A DNA stretch of 64,000 bases. It comes from an uncultured Clostridium sp. (lineage in GTDB: Bacteria > Bacillota > Clostridia > TANB77 > CAG-508). Position numbers and translations under genes: made by a program. The notes beneath the pieces were generated by a model that worked only from the letters and a program-made list of their open reading frames with translations, did no database searches and was not told the origin of the DNA. Positions 21,046-32,560 of this stretch are shown here, piece after piece. The stretch is from the NCBI GenBank assembly GCA_947575605.1, contig CANPNZ010000005.1, forward strand, positions 1 through 64,000. The letters are read 5' to 3'. The first letter of the stretch is position 1, and each line of letters begins with the position of its first letter.

Positions 21046-22518
21046 AATAATGCAAATTAAGCCGCCACTACCTTCGTTTACAATACGTTCTAAAGTCTCT
21101 TGTAATTTACATTGAGCATCTTCTGGCATTTTAGAAAGTTTTGTTTGAAGTCCTTCATTTACAAGCTCATGTAAGCTCTTTCCAAAAATATTAGATTTCC
21201 AAATTTCTTTTGGATTACTTTCGAATTCAGAAAGTAAATAATTAACCAATTCTTCCGATTGTTTTTCGGAACCAACAATAGGAGAAACCTCAGTTTCTAC
21301 ACAAGTTTTAATTAAGTGAATGGAAGGTGCTTTTGCCTTTAATTTGACTCCAAAACGAGAGCCTTGCTTAATCATTTCTGGTTCTTCCAATTCTAAGTCG
21401 TCAATGCTAGGAGTTACAATACCATAACCTTTCGCATCTACTTCTTCTAAAGCATAGGCAATTCGGTCAAATTTCTTTTTCGTTTTCGATAAATCAGAAA
21501 TAATACTAAACAAATCACCTTCATTGGTAACATCCACATTGGTAATTTCAGAAAGAACTTGATAAAATAATTCCTCTTTCAAAGTGATTTCAACATTAAC
21601 ATTACCATCTCCTAATCGAATATCTGTAATGGAAGTTCTGGAGATAATTTCTGTTTGTTTAATGCGGTCTACACAACTAGAAACATCTTTTAAAACATGT
21701 ACATCGGTAAAAGCATTTTGTATTTCATTGAATAATTCGGCTTTTAAAGGATGAGATCCTTCTAAACCATCAATCCAACGAGGGAATTTGATGCAAATTT
21801 GTTCCACTGGAAATTCATACAACACTTTAGAAAACATGTTATTAATATCATCAATGGTTAGATATTCACAGTTGGTAGGCATAACAGTTGTATTATATTT
21901 TTCACTTAATTTATCAGCTAATTCTCTGGTATAATTAGAATTTGGGTCGTCTGAATTTAAAAGAATAATAAATGGTTTGTTCAAGGCTTTTAATTCACTA
22001 ACCACTCTTTCTTCTGCTTGGATATAATCTTCTCTTGGAATATCGGTAATAGAACCATCGGTTGTAACTAAAACGCCAATCGTAGAATGTTCGTCAATTA
22101 CTTTTTTGGTTCCAATTTCAGCTGCTGTTTCAAAAGGAATTTCTTCATCAGACCAAGGGGTTTTTACCATTCGAGGCATATCATCCTCTAAATAGCCAAT
22201 TGCATTATCTACTAAATAGCCAACGCAATCTACTAACCTGGTTTTAAATTTTAAATTGTTGTCCAATGTGATTTCGATTGCTTCATTTGGAATGAACTTT
22301 GGCTCAGTTGTCATGATGGTTTTTCCACCAGCACTTTGAGGAAGTTCATCTTTTGCCCTTTCTTTTTTGTATTCATTATCAATATTTGGGATAACTAATA
22401 AATCCATAAATCTTTTGATAAAAGTAGATTTACCAGTTCTGACAGGACCCACTACTCCCACATAGATGTCACCATCTGTCCTTTTTGCGATGTCTTCATA
22501 CAATCTTGTATTTTCCAT
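21040..22518 (-). CDS. spoIVA: Stage IV sporulation protein A (coat ATPase)
   Basis: 492 aa; GVVGPVRTGKSTFIKRFMD; VDCVGYLVDNAIGYLED. Confidence 0.97.
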   Translation of the reverse strand: MENTRLYEDIAKRTDGDIYVGVVGPVRTGKSTFIKRFMDLLVIPNIDNEYKKERAKDELPQSAGGKTIMTTEPKFIPNEAIEITLDNNLKFKTRLVDCVGYLVDNAIGYLEDDMPRMVKTPWSDEEIPFETAAEIGTKKVIDEHSTIGVLVTTDGSITDIPREDYIQAEERVVSELKALNKPFIILLNSDDPNSNYTRELADKLSEKYNTTVMPTNCEYLTIDDINNMFSKVLYEFPVEQICIKFPRWIDGLEGSHPLKAELFNEIQNAFTDVHVLKDVSSCVDRIKQTEIISRTSITDIRLGDGNVNVEITLKEELFYQVLSEITNVDVTNEGDLFSIISDLSKTKKKFDRIAYALEEVDAKGYGIVTPSIDDLELEEPEMIKQGSRFGVKLKAKAPSIHLIKTCVETEVSPIVGSEKQSEELVNYLLSEFESNPKEIWKSNIFGKSLHELVNEGLQTKLSKMPEDAQCKLQETLERIVNEGSGGLICIIL

Positions 22519-22701
22519 CTATATACCTCCTTTAATATCGCTCTTTGTTTTGAAGCAAAATGTTTGTACAAATAACTTTAGTTAAATATATGGAGGTTTT
22601 TTTTAGAATATGACAAGTTTAAATCAAAAACTTGATAATTAGAAGCAAATATGATAAAATCGCATATAATATAGAAAAGTTTGTTATGATTTAATAGTTA
22701 T

Positions 22702-22801
22702 ATAAGAAAAGGTTAATCTATAACTATTTTTTGAAAAAACATAACTGGGGTCTACCTAAGGGTCTTTTCTTCAAAATATTTATAGATTAACCTTTTTCTT
22801 A
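22702..22801. repeat. Imperfect inverted repeat (taagaaaaggttaatctata / tatagattaacctttttctta)
   Basis: Direct reading of arms. Confidence 0.75.
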
Positions 22802-22903
22802 GAGAATATTTTTAGAATAAATTTTAAATTTGATATACTAATTATCATTAAGAATCATCAAACAGACGAATCTTGGAAGACCGAAAGGGAGATGGGGTAA
22901 AGG

Positions 22904-24149
22904 ATGGATAAAACGCAAGATACAATACAATTATTGAAGACCTATCATCAAGAACATATTGTAAAATTGTTAGAACAATTAGAAGGAAAAGAAAAAGAAG
23001 AACTAATCGAACAAATTAATAAAATAGACTTCCATCAAATTATGGAGCTTTACGATAGTACAAAAAGAGAAATTGAAATCAGAGAAAATAAGATAGAAAA
23101 TATCGCCTATTTAGATAAAGCCAAATTATCCAAAGAACAAAAGGAAGATTTTGAGCGATTAGGAGAAATGGCAATTCGAAATGGAGAATATGCCGTAGTT
23201 ACTATGGCAGGTGGACAGGGAAGTAGACTTCGGACATAATGGACCAAAGGGAACTTTTCGATTAGATGTATATGGAAAAGGAAAATATTTATTTGAAATA
23301 TTAGCAGAAAACTTAAAAGAAGCCAATAAAAAATACGAAGTAATCATTCCATGGTATATCATGACAAGTAAAGAGAATAACGAAGAAACGCTATCTTTCT
23401 TAGAAAAAAATAATTATTTTGGTTATGATAAAAAAAGTGTCATTATCTTTACACAAAGTGAATTACCATTAGTGGATACAGAAGGAAAGCTGTTAATGAA
23501 TAAAGAAAAGAAAATAAAAGAAGCATCCGATGGTAATGGTGGTACTTATTCTTCTTTAAGAAGAAGTGGTTGTTTAGCAGATATGAAGGAAAGAGGCATC
23601 AAGTGGATATTTATTGGTGGAGTCGATAATGTACTTTTAAAAATGGTAGATGTTATGTTATTGGGAATGGCCATCAAGCAAAATGTTCAAATTGCATCAA
23701 AATCTGTTGTAAAAGCAAATCCACATGAAAAAGTAGGGGTATTCTGTAAGATGAACGGACACCCAAAAGTAATCGAATATGCGGAATTACCAGAAAAAAT
23801 GGCAGAAGAAGTTGACCAAGATGGCGAATTAAAATATGGAGAATCACATATTATGTGCAATTTATATACCATAGATGCTATTGAAAAAGTTAGTAAAGAG
23901 CACTTAATGTATCATTGTGCTTTTAAGAAAAATTCGTACATAGATGAAAATGGCAGAGAAGTGATACCAGAAAAACCAAATTCTTATAAATTTGAATCTT
24001 TTATTTTTGATGCTTTTGAGTTTTTTGATGATATTGCCATATTAAGAGGGAAAAGAGAAGATGATTTTGCCCCAGTTAAAAATAAAGATGGTGTAGATAG
24101 CCCCAAAACAGCAAAAGAATTGTATGAAAAATATTGGATGAGAAGATAG
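22904..24149 (+). CDS. UDP-sugar/UDP-GlcNAc pyrophosphorylase (UDPGP family), requires +1 shift at CGG 23231-23233
   Basis: ORFs 22904-23239 and 23211-24149; skipping one C gives MAGGQGSRLGHNGPKGTFRLD, the family's nucleotide-binding motif. Confidence 0.92.
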
Positions 24150-24460
24150 GGGACGTTTCTTTTCCGACATTTTTGTCGTATTAGGGACACATTTTTATGT
24201 GGTTGTAAATTGATAATTGTTATTATATATTATTTTTTATATTCATTACTCGGTTTGCTACATGACCTAAAAAATCTAATAGAAATTAGTCAGCACCCTC
24301 ATGGAAGTGAGATTCCCTAACTAATTTAATAAGATTTTTTACGGTCATTTCACAGCACATTCGTTATTCCTATAAAAAATAATATATAGTAACAAATAAA
24401 ATTTATATTAAATGAGATGTGTCCCCAAAACGACAAAAATGTCGGGAAAGAAACGTCCCC
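24149..24460. repeat. 312-bp terminal-inverted-repeat element (MITE-like)
   Basis: ggggacgtttcttttccgacatttttgtcgtattagggacacat / atgtgtccccaaaacgacaaaaatgtcgggaaagaaacgtcccc; nested inner inverted repeat around aaaaaatctaatagaaattagt / actaatttaataagatttttt. Confidence 0.85.
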
Positions 24461-24485
24461 AATGCAACAGAAAGGAAAAAAGAAA

Positions 24486-25151
24486 ATGGAAGAATGTAAA
24501 GTTTGTAATTTATATAATTTGGAGGAGACAATAGCAAAAGAATTACTAGAAAAAGTAACTTATCCATGGGAAGTTCTTTCTCAAATTAATGATTACATAT
24601 TAGAATTAGGAAGTAAGTTAGATTTAGAAAAGTATGAAAAGATAGGAGAAGATGTATGGATTGCTAAGACTGCTAAAGTTATGCCATCAGCTTATATTCA
24701 CGGACCAACTATTATTGGAGAAAATGCTGAAGTAAGACATTGTGCTTTTATTCGTGGAAAAGTAATTGTTGGAGAAGGAGCAGTGGTAGGAAATTCTACT
24801 GAATTAAAAAATGTAATTTTATTTAATAAAGTGCAAGTTCCACATTATAATTATGTGGGAGATTCTATCTTAGGTTATAAAGCACACATGGGAGCAGGAT
24901 CTATTACTTCTAATGTGAAATCAGATAAAAAATTAGTGATTGTGAAAAAGGGAGAAGAAAAAATAGAAACAGGACTAAAAAAATTTGGGGCTATGATTGG
25001 TGATGAAGTAGAAATTGGATGTGGCAGTGTACTAAATCCAGGTACAGTACTTGGAAAGAATAGCAATATTTATCCCTTATCTTCTGTTAGAGGAGTTGTT
25101 CCTAAAAATAGTATTTATAAAAATAAAAATGAGATTGTAGAAAAGAAATAA
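24486..25151 (+). CDS. Left-handed beta-helix (GlmU C-terminal-like) protein
   Basis: Hexapeptide repeats IIGENAEVRHCAFIRGKVIVGEGAVVGNS; start reset to 24486 because the upstream in-frame extension lies in the repeat. Confidence 0.8.
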   Translation: MEECKVCNLYNLEETIAKELLEKVTYPWEVLSQINDYILELGSKLDLEKYEKIGEDVWIAKTAKVMPSAYIHGPTIIGENAEVRHCAFIRGKVIVGEGAVVGNSTELKNVILFNKVQVPHYNYVGDSILGYKAHMGAGSITSNVKSDKKLVIVKKGEEKIETGLKKFGAMIGDEVEIGCGSVLNPGTVLGKNSNIYPLSSVRGVVPKNSIYKNKNEIVEKK

Positions 25152-25154
25152 AAG

Positions 25155-25208
25155 AAAAGAAACTATATCAGTAATGCTATAAAACATTATTGATATGGTT
25201 TCTTTTTA
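25155..25208. terminator. Hairpin terminator between convergent genes
   Basis: aagaaactatatcagtaatg / cattattgatatggtttctttttt. Confidence 0.75.
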
Positions 25209-25219
25209 GATTACTTAGG

Positions 25220-25627
25220 TTACATAGATTGATTTCCAGGAATAAAGTAATCAACCACACCATAGATTAAAGCACCAATAATGGCAGCGATCCATGAAAT
25301 AGAATAACCAGCAACGAAGAATTGTGTTACATATAAAACAATAGCTGCTAATGCAAAACCTACAAATCCTTTACCAAATGGACTAGCATGTAAACCAGTG
25401 AATTTGATAACTAAATAATCGATAACCGTTAGGACGACAGCAGCAATTGCTAGTGTCCAAAAACTATTAATGGTAAATCCTGGTGTAAAAAATGCAGTAA
25501 TAGCTAAAACCACAGCGGAAGCAACTAATCTACCAACTATTTGCCATGCCGTAGAGCCACCTGTTCTTGTTTGATTTCCTTGAGCTTCTGACATAAGTCT
25601 GACCTCCTTAGAATTAAAATTTATCAT
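25220..25627 (-). CDS. Phage holin family (4-TMS) membrane protein
   Basis: 135 aa with four hydrophobic segments. Confidence 0.65.
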   Translation of the reverse strand: MINFNSKEVRLMSEAQGNQTRTGGSTAWQIVGRLVASAVVLAITAFFTPGFTINSFWTLAIAAVVLTVIDYLVIKFTGLHASPFGKGFVGFALAAIVLYVTQFFVAGYSISWIAAIIGALIYGVVDYFIPGNQSM

Positions 25628-25755
25628 GTGTTTTTTTCAAAGGTTCTAAAATTATTATTCTCAAAAAGAAAAAAATTATTCAAAAAAAAGCGTATAAAAA
25701 AGTTAAAATTTGTAAAAAATAAATAAAAACTTGAAAAAACAAAAAAGTAGGTGTT

Positions 25756-26430
25756 TTGATGTTAATTACATTTATAAGAGCAATCATATTATATATTATT
25801 GTTTTAGTTGTAATGCGATTAATGGGAAAAAGAGAAATAGGGCAATTACAACCATTTGAATTGGCCATTTCGATTATGATAGCAGACTTAGCATCTATAC
25901 CCATGACGGAGATAGGAATTCCCATATCGAATGGAATTATACCCATATTAGGACTTTTAGTCATGCACTTAATTATTTCTATTATTAATATGAAAAGTTT
26001 AAAAGCAAGAGAAGTGATTTGTGGAAAGCCAAGTATTTTAATTTATAGAGGAAAAATTAATGAAGAAGCATTAAGAAAAGAAAGATTTACAATCAATGAA
26101 CTAGAAGAAAGACTACGAGGAAATAATGTTGTCAATTTAGGAGATGTCGAATATGCCATATTAGAAACAAGTGGCCAAGTAACGGTAATACAAAAACCAG
26201 AAAAAAGAAATACCATTCCAGAGGATTTTCAAATTCAACCAGAATATGAAGGAATACCGTATGATTTAGTAATTGATGGAAAGATTATGACAAAAAATTT
26301 ACAAGCCTTAGGAAAAAATTATGCTTGGTTAAAAAAACAAGTGGAGAAATTTAAAATAAAGCCAGAAGAAGCATTAGTGGTAACAATAGATGGAAAAGGA
26401 CAAATTTTCTGTCAGAAAAAAGGCGCATAG
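25756..26430 (+). CDS. DUF421 family membrane protein
   Basis: 224 aa; RLMGKREIGQLQPFELAISIMIADLAS. Confidence 0.88.
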   Translation: MMLITFIRAIILYIIVLVVMRLMGKREIGQLQPFELAISIMIADLASIPMTEIGIPISNGIIPILGLLVMHLIISIINMKSLKAREVICGKPSILIYRGKINEEALRKERFTINELEERLRGNNVVNLGDVEYAILETSGQVTVIQKPEKRNTIPEDFQIQPEYEGIPYDLVIDGKIMTKNLQALGKNYAWLKKQVEKFKIKPEEALVVTIDGKGQIFCQKKGA

Positions 26431-26461
26431 GTTGCCAGTGATCTTGTTAATGGTTTCGGGT

Positions 26462-26559
26462 TTGCCACTGGGGACGGACCTTTTTGGCAATTTTATATAT
26501 ACGATACAATCTAATAAAAAATATATGGAAGTTGCCAAAAAGGTCCGTCCCCAATGGCA
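26462..26559. repeat. GGGGACGG-family inverted repeat (98 bp)
   Basis: tgccactggggacggacctttttggcaa / ttgccaaaaaggtccgtccccaatggca. Confidence 0.9.
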
Positions 26560-26574
26560 CAAAAGGAGGCTAAT

Positions 26575-26964
26575 ATGTTAAAAGAAACGATTATATGTAT
26601 TATTATTGTAATAGCTATTTTCTTTGGAGATAATGCAACTCAAAGTTATACGAAAGAAACGGTTAGTAATCTGTCAAATGGACTTACTTCATTAAGAGAA
26701 AATTTGATACAGGAAAATGTAGAAAAAGAAAAGGTACAAAAAGAAATAAACAATATTTATAAACAATGGGAAGAAAGACACGACAAATTGGCTTATTTTA
26801 TTGAACATGATGAATTAGAGAAAGTAGAAACAGAATTTGTGGCGATAAAAGGTTATATCGAAACAGAAGATTATGAAGAGTCTATTAGCGAATTGGATAA
26901 AAGTGTTTTTATTTTAGAACATATTGAAGATAAATACGCTTTTAATTTACAAAATGTGTTTTAA
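26575..26964 (+). CDS. DUF4363-like protein
   Basis: N-terminal TM, helical; adjacent to DUF421; RBS aaaggagg; start reset to 26575. Confidence 0.65.
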   Translation: MLKETIICIIIVIAIFFGDNATQSYTKETVSNLSNGLTSLRENLIQENVEKEKVQKEINNIYKQWEERHDKLAYFIEHDELEKVETEFVAIKGYIETEDYEESISELDKSVFILEHIEDKYAFNLQNVF

Positions 26965-27060
26965 GTAAAGTCTTTAAATAAAAGTTTTTTATAAGGAAAA
27001 AATAAAGATGATAGAACCGTTTTTAAAATAAGAAGTTTAATGATAAGGGGGAATATAAAA

Positions 27061-27091
27061 AATCTTAATTGCATAATATGCAATTAAGATT
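27061..27091. terminator. Perfect palindrome aatcttaattgcataatatgcaattaagatt
   Basis: 31-nt palindrome 3' of DUF4363-like gene and lonB-like gene. Confidence 0.65.
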
Positions 27092-27097
27092 TTAAAA

Positions 27098-27129
27098 AGT
27101 TGCCAAAAAGGTCCGTCCCCAATGGCACA
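27098..27129. repeat. Solo arm of the GGGGACGG family
   Basis: agttgccaaaaaggtccgtccccaatggcaca. Confidence 0.85.
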
Positions 27130-27142
27130 GCTAAGAAATCTC

Positions 27143-29531
27143 CTAATCTCTCTTGCTGATTTCAGCATATTTTTTTAATTTTTCATAAACTAAATAATTA
27201 ATGGTACCAGCTGGAAAATGGCCATCTTTATCTTTTTTACCAGCAGGAACGCCTGTTAAAACTTCAATTCCTTCTTCAATGCTAGAAATAGAATACACAT
27301 GGAATTGTTTATTTTTAACGGCTTCAATAATTTCATCTGATAATTGTAAATTATCAACATTTTGTACAGGAATCATTACACCATGTGAACCATTTAGCCC
27401 TCTCATTTTGCAAATTTGGAAAAAACCTTCAATTTTTTCATTTACGCCACCAATTGGCTGAATTTGTCCTTTTTGATTAACAGAACCAGTAACAGCAATG
27501 GATTGATTGATTGGGATACCAGATAAACTAGAAAGTAACCCATATAATTCGGTACTAGAAGCACTATCACCATCCACTCCATTGTATAATTGCTCAAAAC
27601 AAATACTAGCTGTTAGGCATAAAGGAATATCTTGTGCAAACATTTCTCCCAAATATCCGGGTTAAAATGAATACTCCTTTTGAATGGGATGGCCCGGAAA
27701 TTTCAACTTCTCTTTCAATGTTAATAATACCATCTTTTCCTGTGTACGTATTAACCGTGATTTTTGCAGGTTTTCCGAAAGTATAGTCTCCAATCGTCAT
27801 AACGGTTAAACCATTTAGTTCACCTACTTCAAAACCAGATGTATTAATTAAAAGGGCATTCTCTTTTATCATTTCTAAATATTTACTATCGTATTTTTTA
27901 ATTCTTTCGATTCGCTCTTGTAAAGCTTTATCAATAAATTTAGCACTGACCGTTTTGGATTTTGAAATTTTTGCCCATGTAGCAGCTTCTCCAACAACTT
28001 GTGTCAAATTATCAAATCGAGTAGAAAGCTTGTTATGGCTTCCTGCTAATTTAGAAGCATATTCTACCAAACGAGCCATACCAGATTTATCAAGATGTGG
28101 TAATCCTTCGTGTTCACAGAAACCATGAACAATTTGTGCTAATTTTTGAACGTTTTCAGCGTTAATAATAGCATCATCTTCAAATTCTACTTTTATTTTG
28201 AATAATTTTTTGAAGTCAGAATCCATAGCTAAAAGAGTTTGATAAATATTGGCATTTCCAATTAAAATAACTTTTAAATCTAAAGGAATTGGTTCTGGTT
28301 TTAAGGAAACCAATACCATAGAATTTTGTTGATTTGTAGCATTTTCAATACTTAGTTCTTTTACTCTTAGTGCTTTTTTTAATGCTTCATAACACATCCC
28401 ATTGGCTAATAAGTCTTTAGCTTGAAAAATGATATAGCCCCCATTAGCACGTTGCATTAGTCCAGGTTTTAACATCGTATGATCGGTTTTTAAAGCACCA
28501 TAGCAATTTTCATATTCCAAAGAACCAAATATGTTATGATAAGAATAGTTGGTATCCATGATGACGGGAGCGCCTTCGCGGTTTGAATTATCAATAAATA
28601 AGTTAACGCGATAATTTAAGCAAGGGTCAGTTTTTTTGTTATTGGGTCCTTGTTGTGGTTGAGGCTGTTTGCTTGTGTCATCTTCTAAAAATACAGATAT
28701 GTTTTTTAAGATATCTTGTTTAATATCACTTAAATATTTATTGATTTTTTTATTTCTTTTATATTTTGATTTTAAGTAATTGATGTGAACATTAACAGTT
28801 AATAAAGCTACATTGGATTGCCATTCCGAAATCTTTTTATCAGATTGACGTTCGATTTCTTTAATTTGACCGATAGCTTCCATAATTTGTTCTTGTACGA
28901 CAGCTGATTTTTCTTCGTATTCTTGTTTAATGGCATCGTCTAATTTTTCGAATTCTTCTTCTTCAATTGCCTTACCATCAACAACAGGCATCATATAAAT
29001 ACCATTTTGAGCAGCTTTTACTTGGAAATTGTATTTTGAAGCATCTTGATTTAATTTTTCTAACAATGCAGAACGTTTTACTTCAAACTCTTGTTTAATT
29101 AAAGCTTTTTCTTTTTCAAAATCATCGTTATTAAACGTTTTCTTTATATCTTTTCGAATTTCTTTGATAAATCCATCCATAGAATCTTTGAATTCTTTTC
29201 CTTGCCCTGCTGCCAATTCAACAGCAATTGGCTCGTTTGGATTTTCAAAATTATAGATATAACACCAATCAGAAGGCGTTTTCTTTTTGGAAGCGATTTT
29301 GTCTAAGTAATTTTTTGTGTACATGGTTTTTCCCACTCCACTTGGACCTTCTAAATATAGGTTATATCCTTTTACATCTACTTGTAATCCAAATTCTAAA
29401 GCTTTAATACCACGTTCTTGTCCAATACCAGATTGAATTGGCTCTAAGTCTTGCGTAGTATCAAATTTGAACAGATTGGTATTACATGTCATTTTTAAAT
29501 CATGATAACTTAATTCATTTTTGTTTTTCAT
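27143..29531 (-). CDS. Lon-like ATP-dependent protease (AAA_32/LonB type), requires +1 shift at CGG 27657-27659
   Basis: ORFs 27606-29531 and 27143-27652; skipping one C gives [42 protein letters not shown] (Lon catalytic region). Confidence 0.92.
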
Positions 29532-29678
29532 TTGTTTCCTCCAAAATTTTTTCTTAGTATATGCAATTTAAACATATTTTATATTAGTTGCTAAAAAAAG
29601 TAAAGAGGAATTTGTAAAAAAGCTGATTTTTGGTCAAGTGTCCATTGGGGACGGTTCTGTTTGGATATTTTTTAAACT

Positions 29679-29939
29679 GTGCCATTGGGGACGGACCTTT
29701 TTGGCAATCTTTCATTTATTTTTTATCAGATTGTATGTTATATAAAAATTTCGTTCCTTACTGGTCGGACGAATCATATAAAGGCATTAGATATATTTCA
29801 TAAGTAGAAAAGTTAATCTATTTGTTCTGTATGAATAGGTGTCCTTCCAAACTGTGCGTCACTGTATTTTTATATAACATACAATCTAAACAAACATTAA
29901 ACATTATAGTTGCCAAAAAGGTCCGTCCCCAATGGCACA
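29679..29939. repeat. GGGGACGG-family MITE-like element, copy A (about 260 bp)
   Basis: tgtgccattggggacggacctttttggcaa ... ttgccaaaaaggtccgtccccaatggcaca; interior shared with 45508-45723. Confidence 0.9.
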
Positions 29940-30069
29940 TCTTCGATGGACATTTTTAAAACTGAACAAGTCGTTCAAATAACATAAAAAGTATTGCAAA
30001 AAAATAGAATAGAATATATAATGAAAGCAATTATAATTAGGAGAAAACTTGGGAAAGGATGTTAAGGAT

Positions 30070-30636
30070 ATGAATAAGACGAAAAGAAAAATATTTGAAA
30101 CATCAATGAAGTTATTTGCAGAAAAAGGATATGATGCGACCAGTATTGAAGAAATAACAGCAACCGTAGGAGTAGCCAAAGGGACCTTATATTATCATTT
30201 TTCTAGTAAAGAAGAAATTTTCAACTTTTTAGTAGAAGAAGGAATTAAGCTTTTACAAAATAGTATTGATATAAAAACAGCTAAGTTTTCTAATTATATT
30301 GATAAAATAAAAGCTATTGTATTAATTCAAATAAAAATAGTTGTAAAATATGAAAATTTAATTACGATTTTGCTAAGTCAATTTTGGGGGCATGAAGCAA
30401 GAAATCAAAAATGTCAAAAGCATATTTTAGAATATATCAGTCAAATAGAAAATATCGTAAAAGAAGGAATAGAAGTAGGGCAAATCAAAAAAGGAAATCC
30501 ACAAGCGATTAGTTCTGAAATATATGCTTTAATTTGTTCGGCTTTAGTGTATAAAACAAGAAATGAAGAAATAGACATTATGAAGTTATATAAAGAATTT
30601 GAAAATACAGTGATAGAAGGGTTGAAGGTAAAATGA
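30070..30636 (+). CDS. TetR family transcriptional regulator
   Basis: HTH AEKGYDATSIEEITATVGVAKGTLYYHFSSKEEIF. Confidence 0.92.
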   Translation: MNKTKRKIFETSMKLFAEKGYDATSIEEITATVGVAKGTLYYHFSSKEEIFNFLVEEGIKLLQNSIDIKTAKFSNYIDKIKAIVLIQIKIVVKYENLITILLSQFWGHEARNQKCQKHILEYISQIENIVKEGIEVGQIKKGNPQAISSEIYALICSALVYKTRNEEIDIMKLYKEFENTVIEGLKVK

Positions 30637-32351
30637 GAGAACCAGTTCATAAAATGCCAAAATACGGAAATTTAAAAGAAATGCTTGAAAAGTCAGGAGA
30701 AAGGTATGGCGATAGACCAGCGTATTTATTTAAAACAGAAGAAGCTGGAAGATTCAGAGAAATTACGCATAAACAGTATAGAGAAGAAATTAATAATTTA
30801 GGAACGGCTTTAATTGATATGGGGTTGAAAGATAAGAGAATTGCTGTCATATCAGAAAATAGATATGAATGGGGACTAGCCTATTTTGCAACCGTAGCAG
30901 GAACAGGTGTGGTGGTTCCACTAGATAAAGCTTTACCAGATAATGAAATAGAGAATTTAATCATTCGTTCTGAAGCGGATGCGATTTTCTATTCTAATAA
31001 ATATGATGCCATTATGAAAGAAATAAAAGAAAAAAATAATACGAATCTAAAATTCTTTATTTCTATGGACTTAGAAAAACAAGAGGACGGTATTTATTCG
31101 CAAGTAGAATTAGTGAGCAAAGGTAAAGAATTAATAGAAAAGGGAAATAGAAATTTTTTAGATGCTAAAATAAATGCCGAAGAAATGGCAATTATGCTAT
31201 TTACCTCTGGAACAACAGCTATGTCAAAAGCAGTAGCTTTATCCCATAAAAATATTTGTGCTAACTTATTTGATATTGCTTCTACCATTAAAGTTGATGA
31301 AAAAGATGTATTTTTATCTTTTTTACCCTTACATCATACCTTTGAATGTACGACAGGTTTTATTTATGCTATTTCTAAAGGTTCCGCCATTGCTTTTTGT
31401 GAAGGAATTAGGCATATTGCCGATAATATTAAAGAATATAGAATAACTGTGATGGTTTCTGTTCCCATTCTTTTTGAAAATATGTATAAAAGAGTAATGA
31501 AAAACATTGAGAAAAAAGGAAAACTAGAAACAGTAAAAAAAGGAATCAAAATCAGTCAATTCTTATTAAAATTTGGAATTGACATTAGAAAAAAATTATT
31601 TAAAGAAATACATGATAATTTAGGAGGAAGACTAAGATTATTTGTATCTGGTGGAGCTGCCTTAGATCCAGAAACAGAAAAGGGATTTAATGAATTAGGC
31701 GTTGTTACCTATCAAGGTTATGGATTAACAGAAAGTTCACCAGTAATTGCAGCAGAAGATGACAAATATAGGAGATTAGGTTCGATTGGAAGAGCCTTTC
31801 CTAGCTTAGATGTAAAAATAGTAGAGACAAACGAAGAAGGAATCGGAGAATTAGTTGCCAAAGGACCTTCTATTATGTTAGGCTATTACAATAATGAAGA
31901 AGCTACCAAAGAAACGATTGATGAAGAAGGTTGGCTACATACAGGTGATTTAGCTAGAATTGATAAAGATGGATACATATTCATTTCTGGAAGAAAGAAA
32001 TTTGTGATTGTTTTGAAAAATGGAAAAAATATTTATCCAGAAGAATTAGAAACCTTAATCAACAAAATAGAGGGAGTTAAAGAAAGTTTTGTTTATGGAA
32101 AGCCAGATGGAGAGAAAGATTACAAGATTTGTGCTAAAATTGTTTATGATAAAGAATTAGTAGAAGAAATCTATCATACTTCGAACAAAGAAGAATTAAA
32201 AGAATTAATTTGGCAAGAGGTTAAAAAAGTAAATAAAACGATGCCAGCGTATAAATATGTTAGAGAAATTTCTGTTACAGAAGAAGATCTAATTAAAACA
32301 ACAACACAAAAAATAAAAAGATTTGAAGAAATTAAGACAGTATTAAACTAA
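30633..32351 (+). CDS. Long-chain acyl-CoA synthetase (AMP-binding)
   Basis: 572 aa; LFTSGTTAMSKAVALSHKN; 4-bp overlap with the tetR gene. Confidence 0.92.
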   Translation: MREPVHKMPKYGNLKEMLEKSGERYGDRPAYLFKTEEAGRFREITHKQYREEINNLGTALIDMGLKDKRIAVISENRYEWGLAYFATVAGTGVVVPLDKALPDNEIENLIIRSEADAIFYSNKYDAIMKEIKEKNNTNLKFFISMDLEKQEDGIYSQVELVSKGKELIEKGNRNFLDAKINAEEMAIMLFTSGTTAMSKAVALSHKNICANLFDIASTIKVDEKDVFLSFLPLHHTFECTTGFIYAISKGSAIAFCEGIRHIADNIKEYRITVMVSVPILFENMYKRVMKNIEKKGKLETVKKGIKISQFLLKFGIDIRKKLFKEIHDNLGGRLRLFVSGGAALDPETEKGFNELGVVTYQGYGLTESSPVIAAEDDKYRRLGSIGRAFPSLDVKIVETNEEGIGELVAKGPSIMLGYYNNEEATKETIDEEGWLHTGDLARIDKDGYIFISGRKKFVIVLKNGKNIYPEELETLINKIEGVKESFVYGKPDGEKDYKICAKIVYDKELVEEIYHTSNKEELKELIWQEVKKVNKTMPAYKYVREISVTEEDLIKTTTQKIKRFEEIKTVLN

Positions 32352-32560
32352 AAAGTCGAACGATGGAAACGTTGTAGGGAAATAAGAATAAGAGGATGTC
32401 GAAAGTAAAAACATATTGTAATATTTTTGTAATATTTGTGTAATGAAAAATTAAAATAAAATTATGCAAAACTACTTGTAGTTTTTTATTAGTTAATGTA
32501 TAATGATAAATGAAAGAGATAAAAAGCGAGCATGCGTAAGATAAAAGGAGGTACATTACA

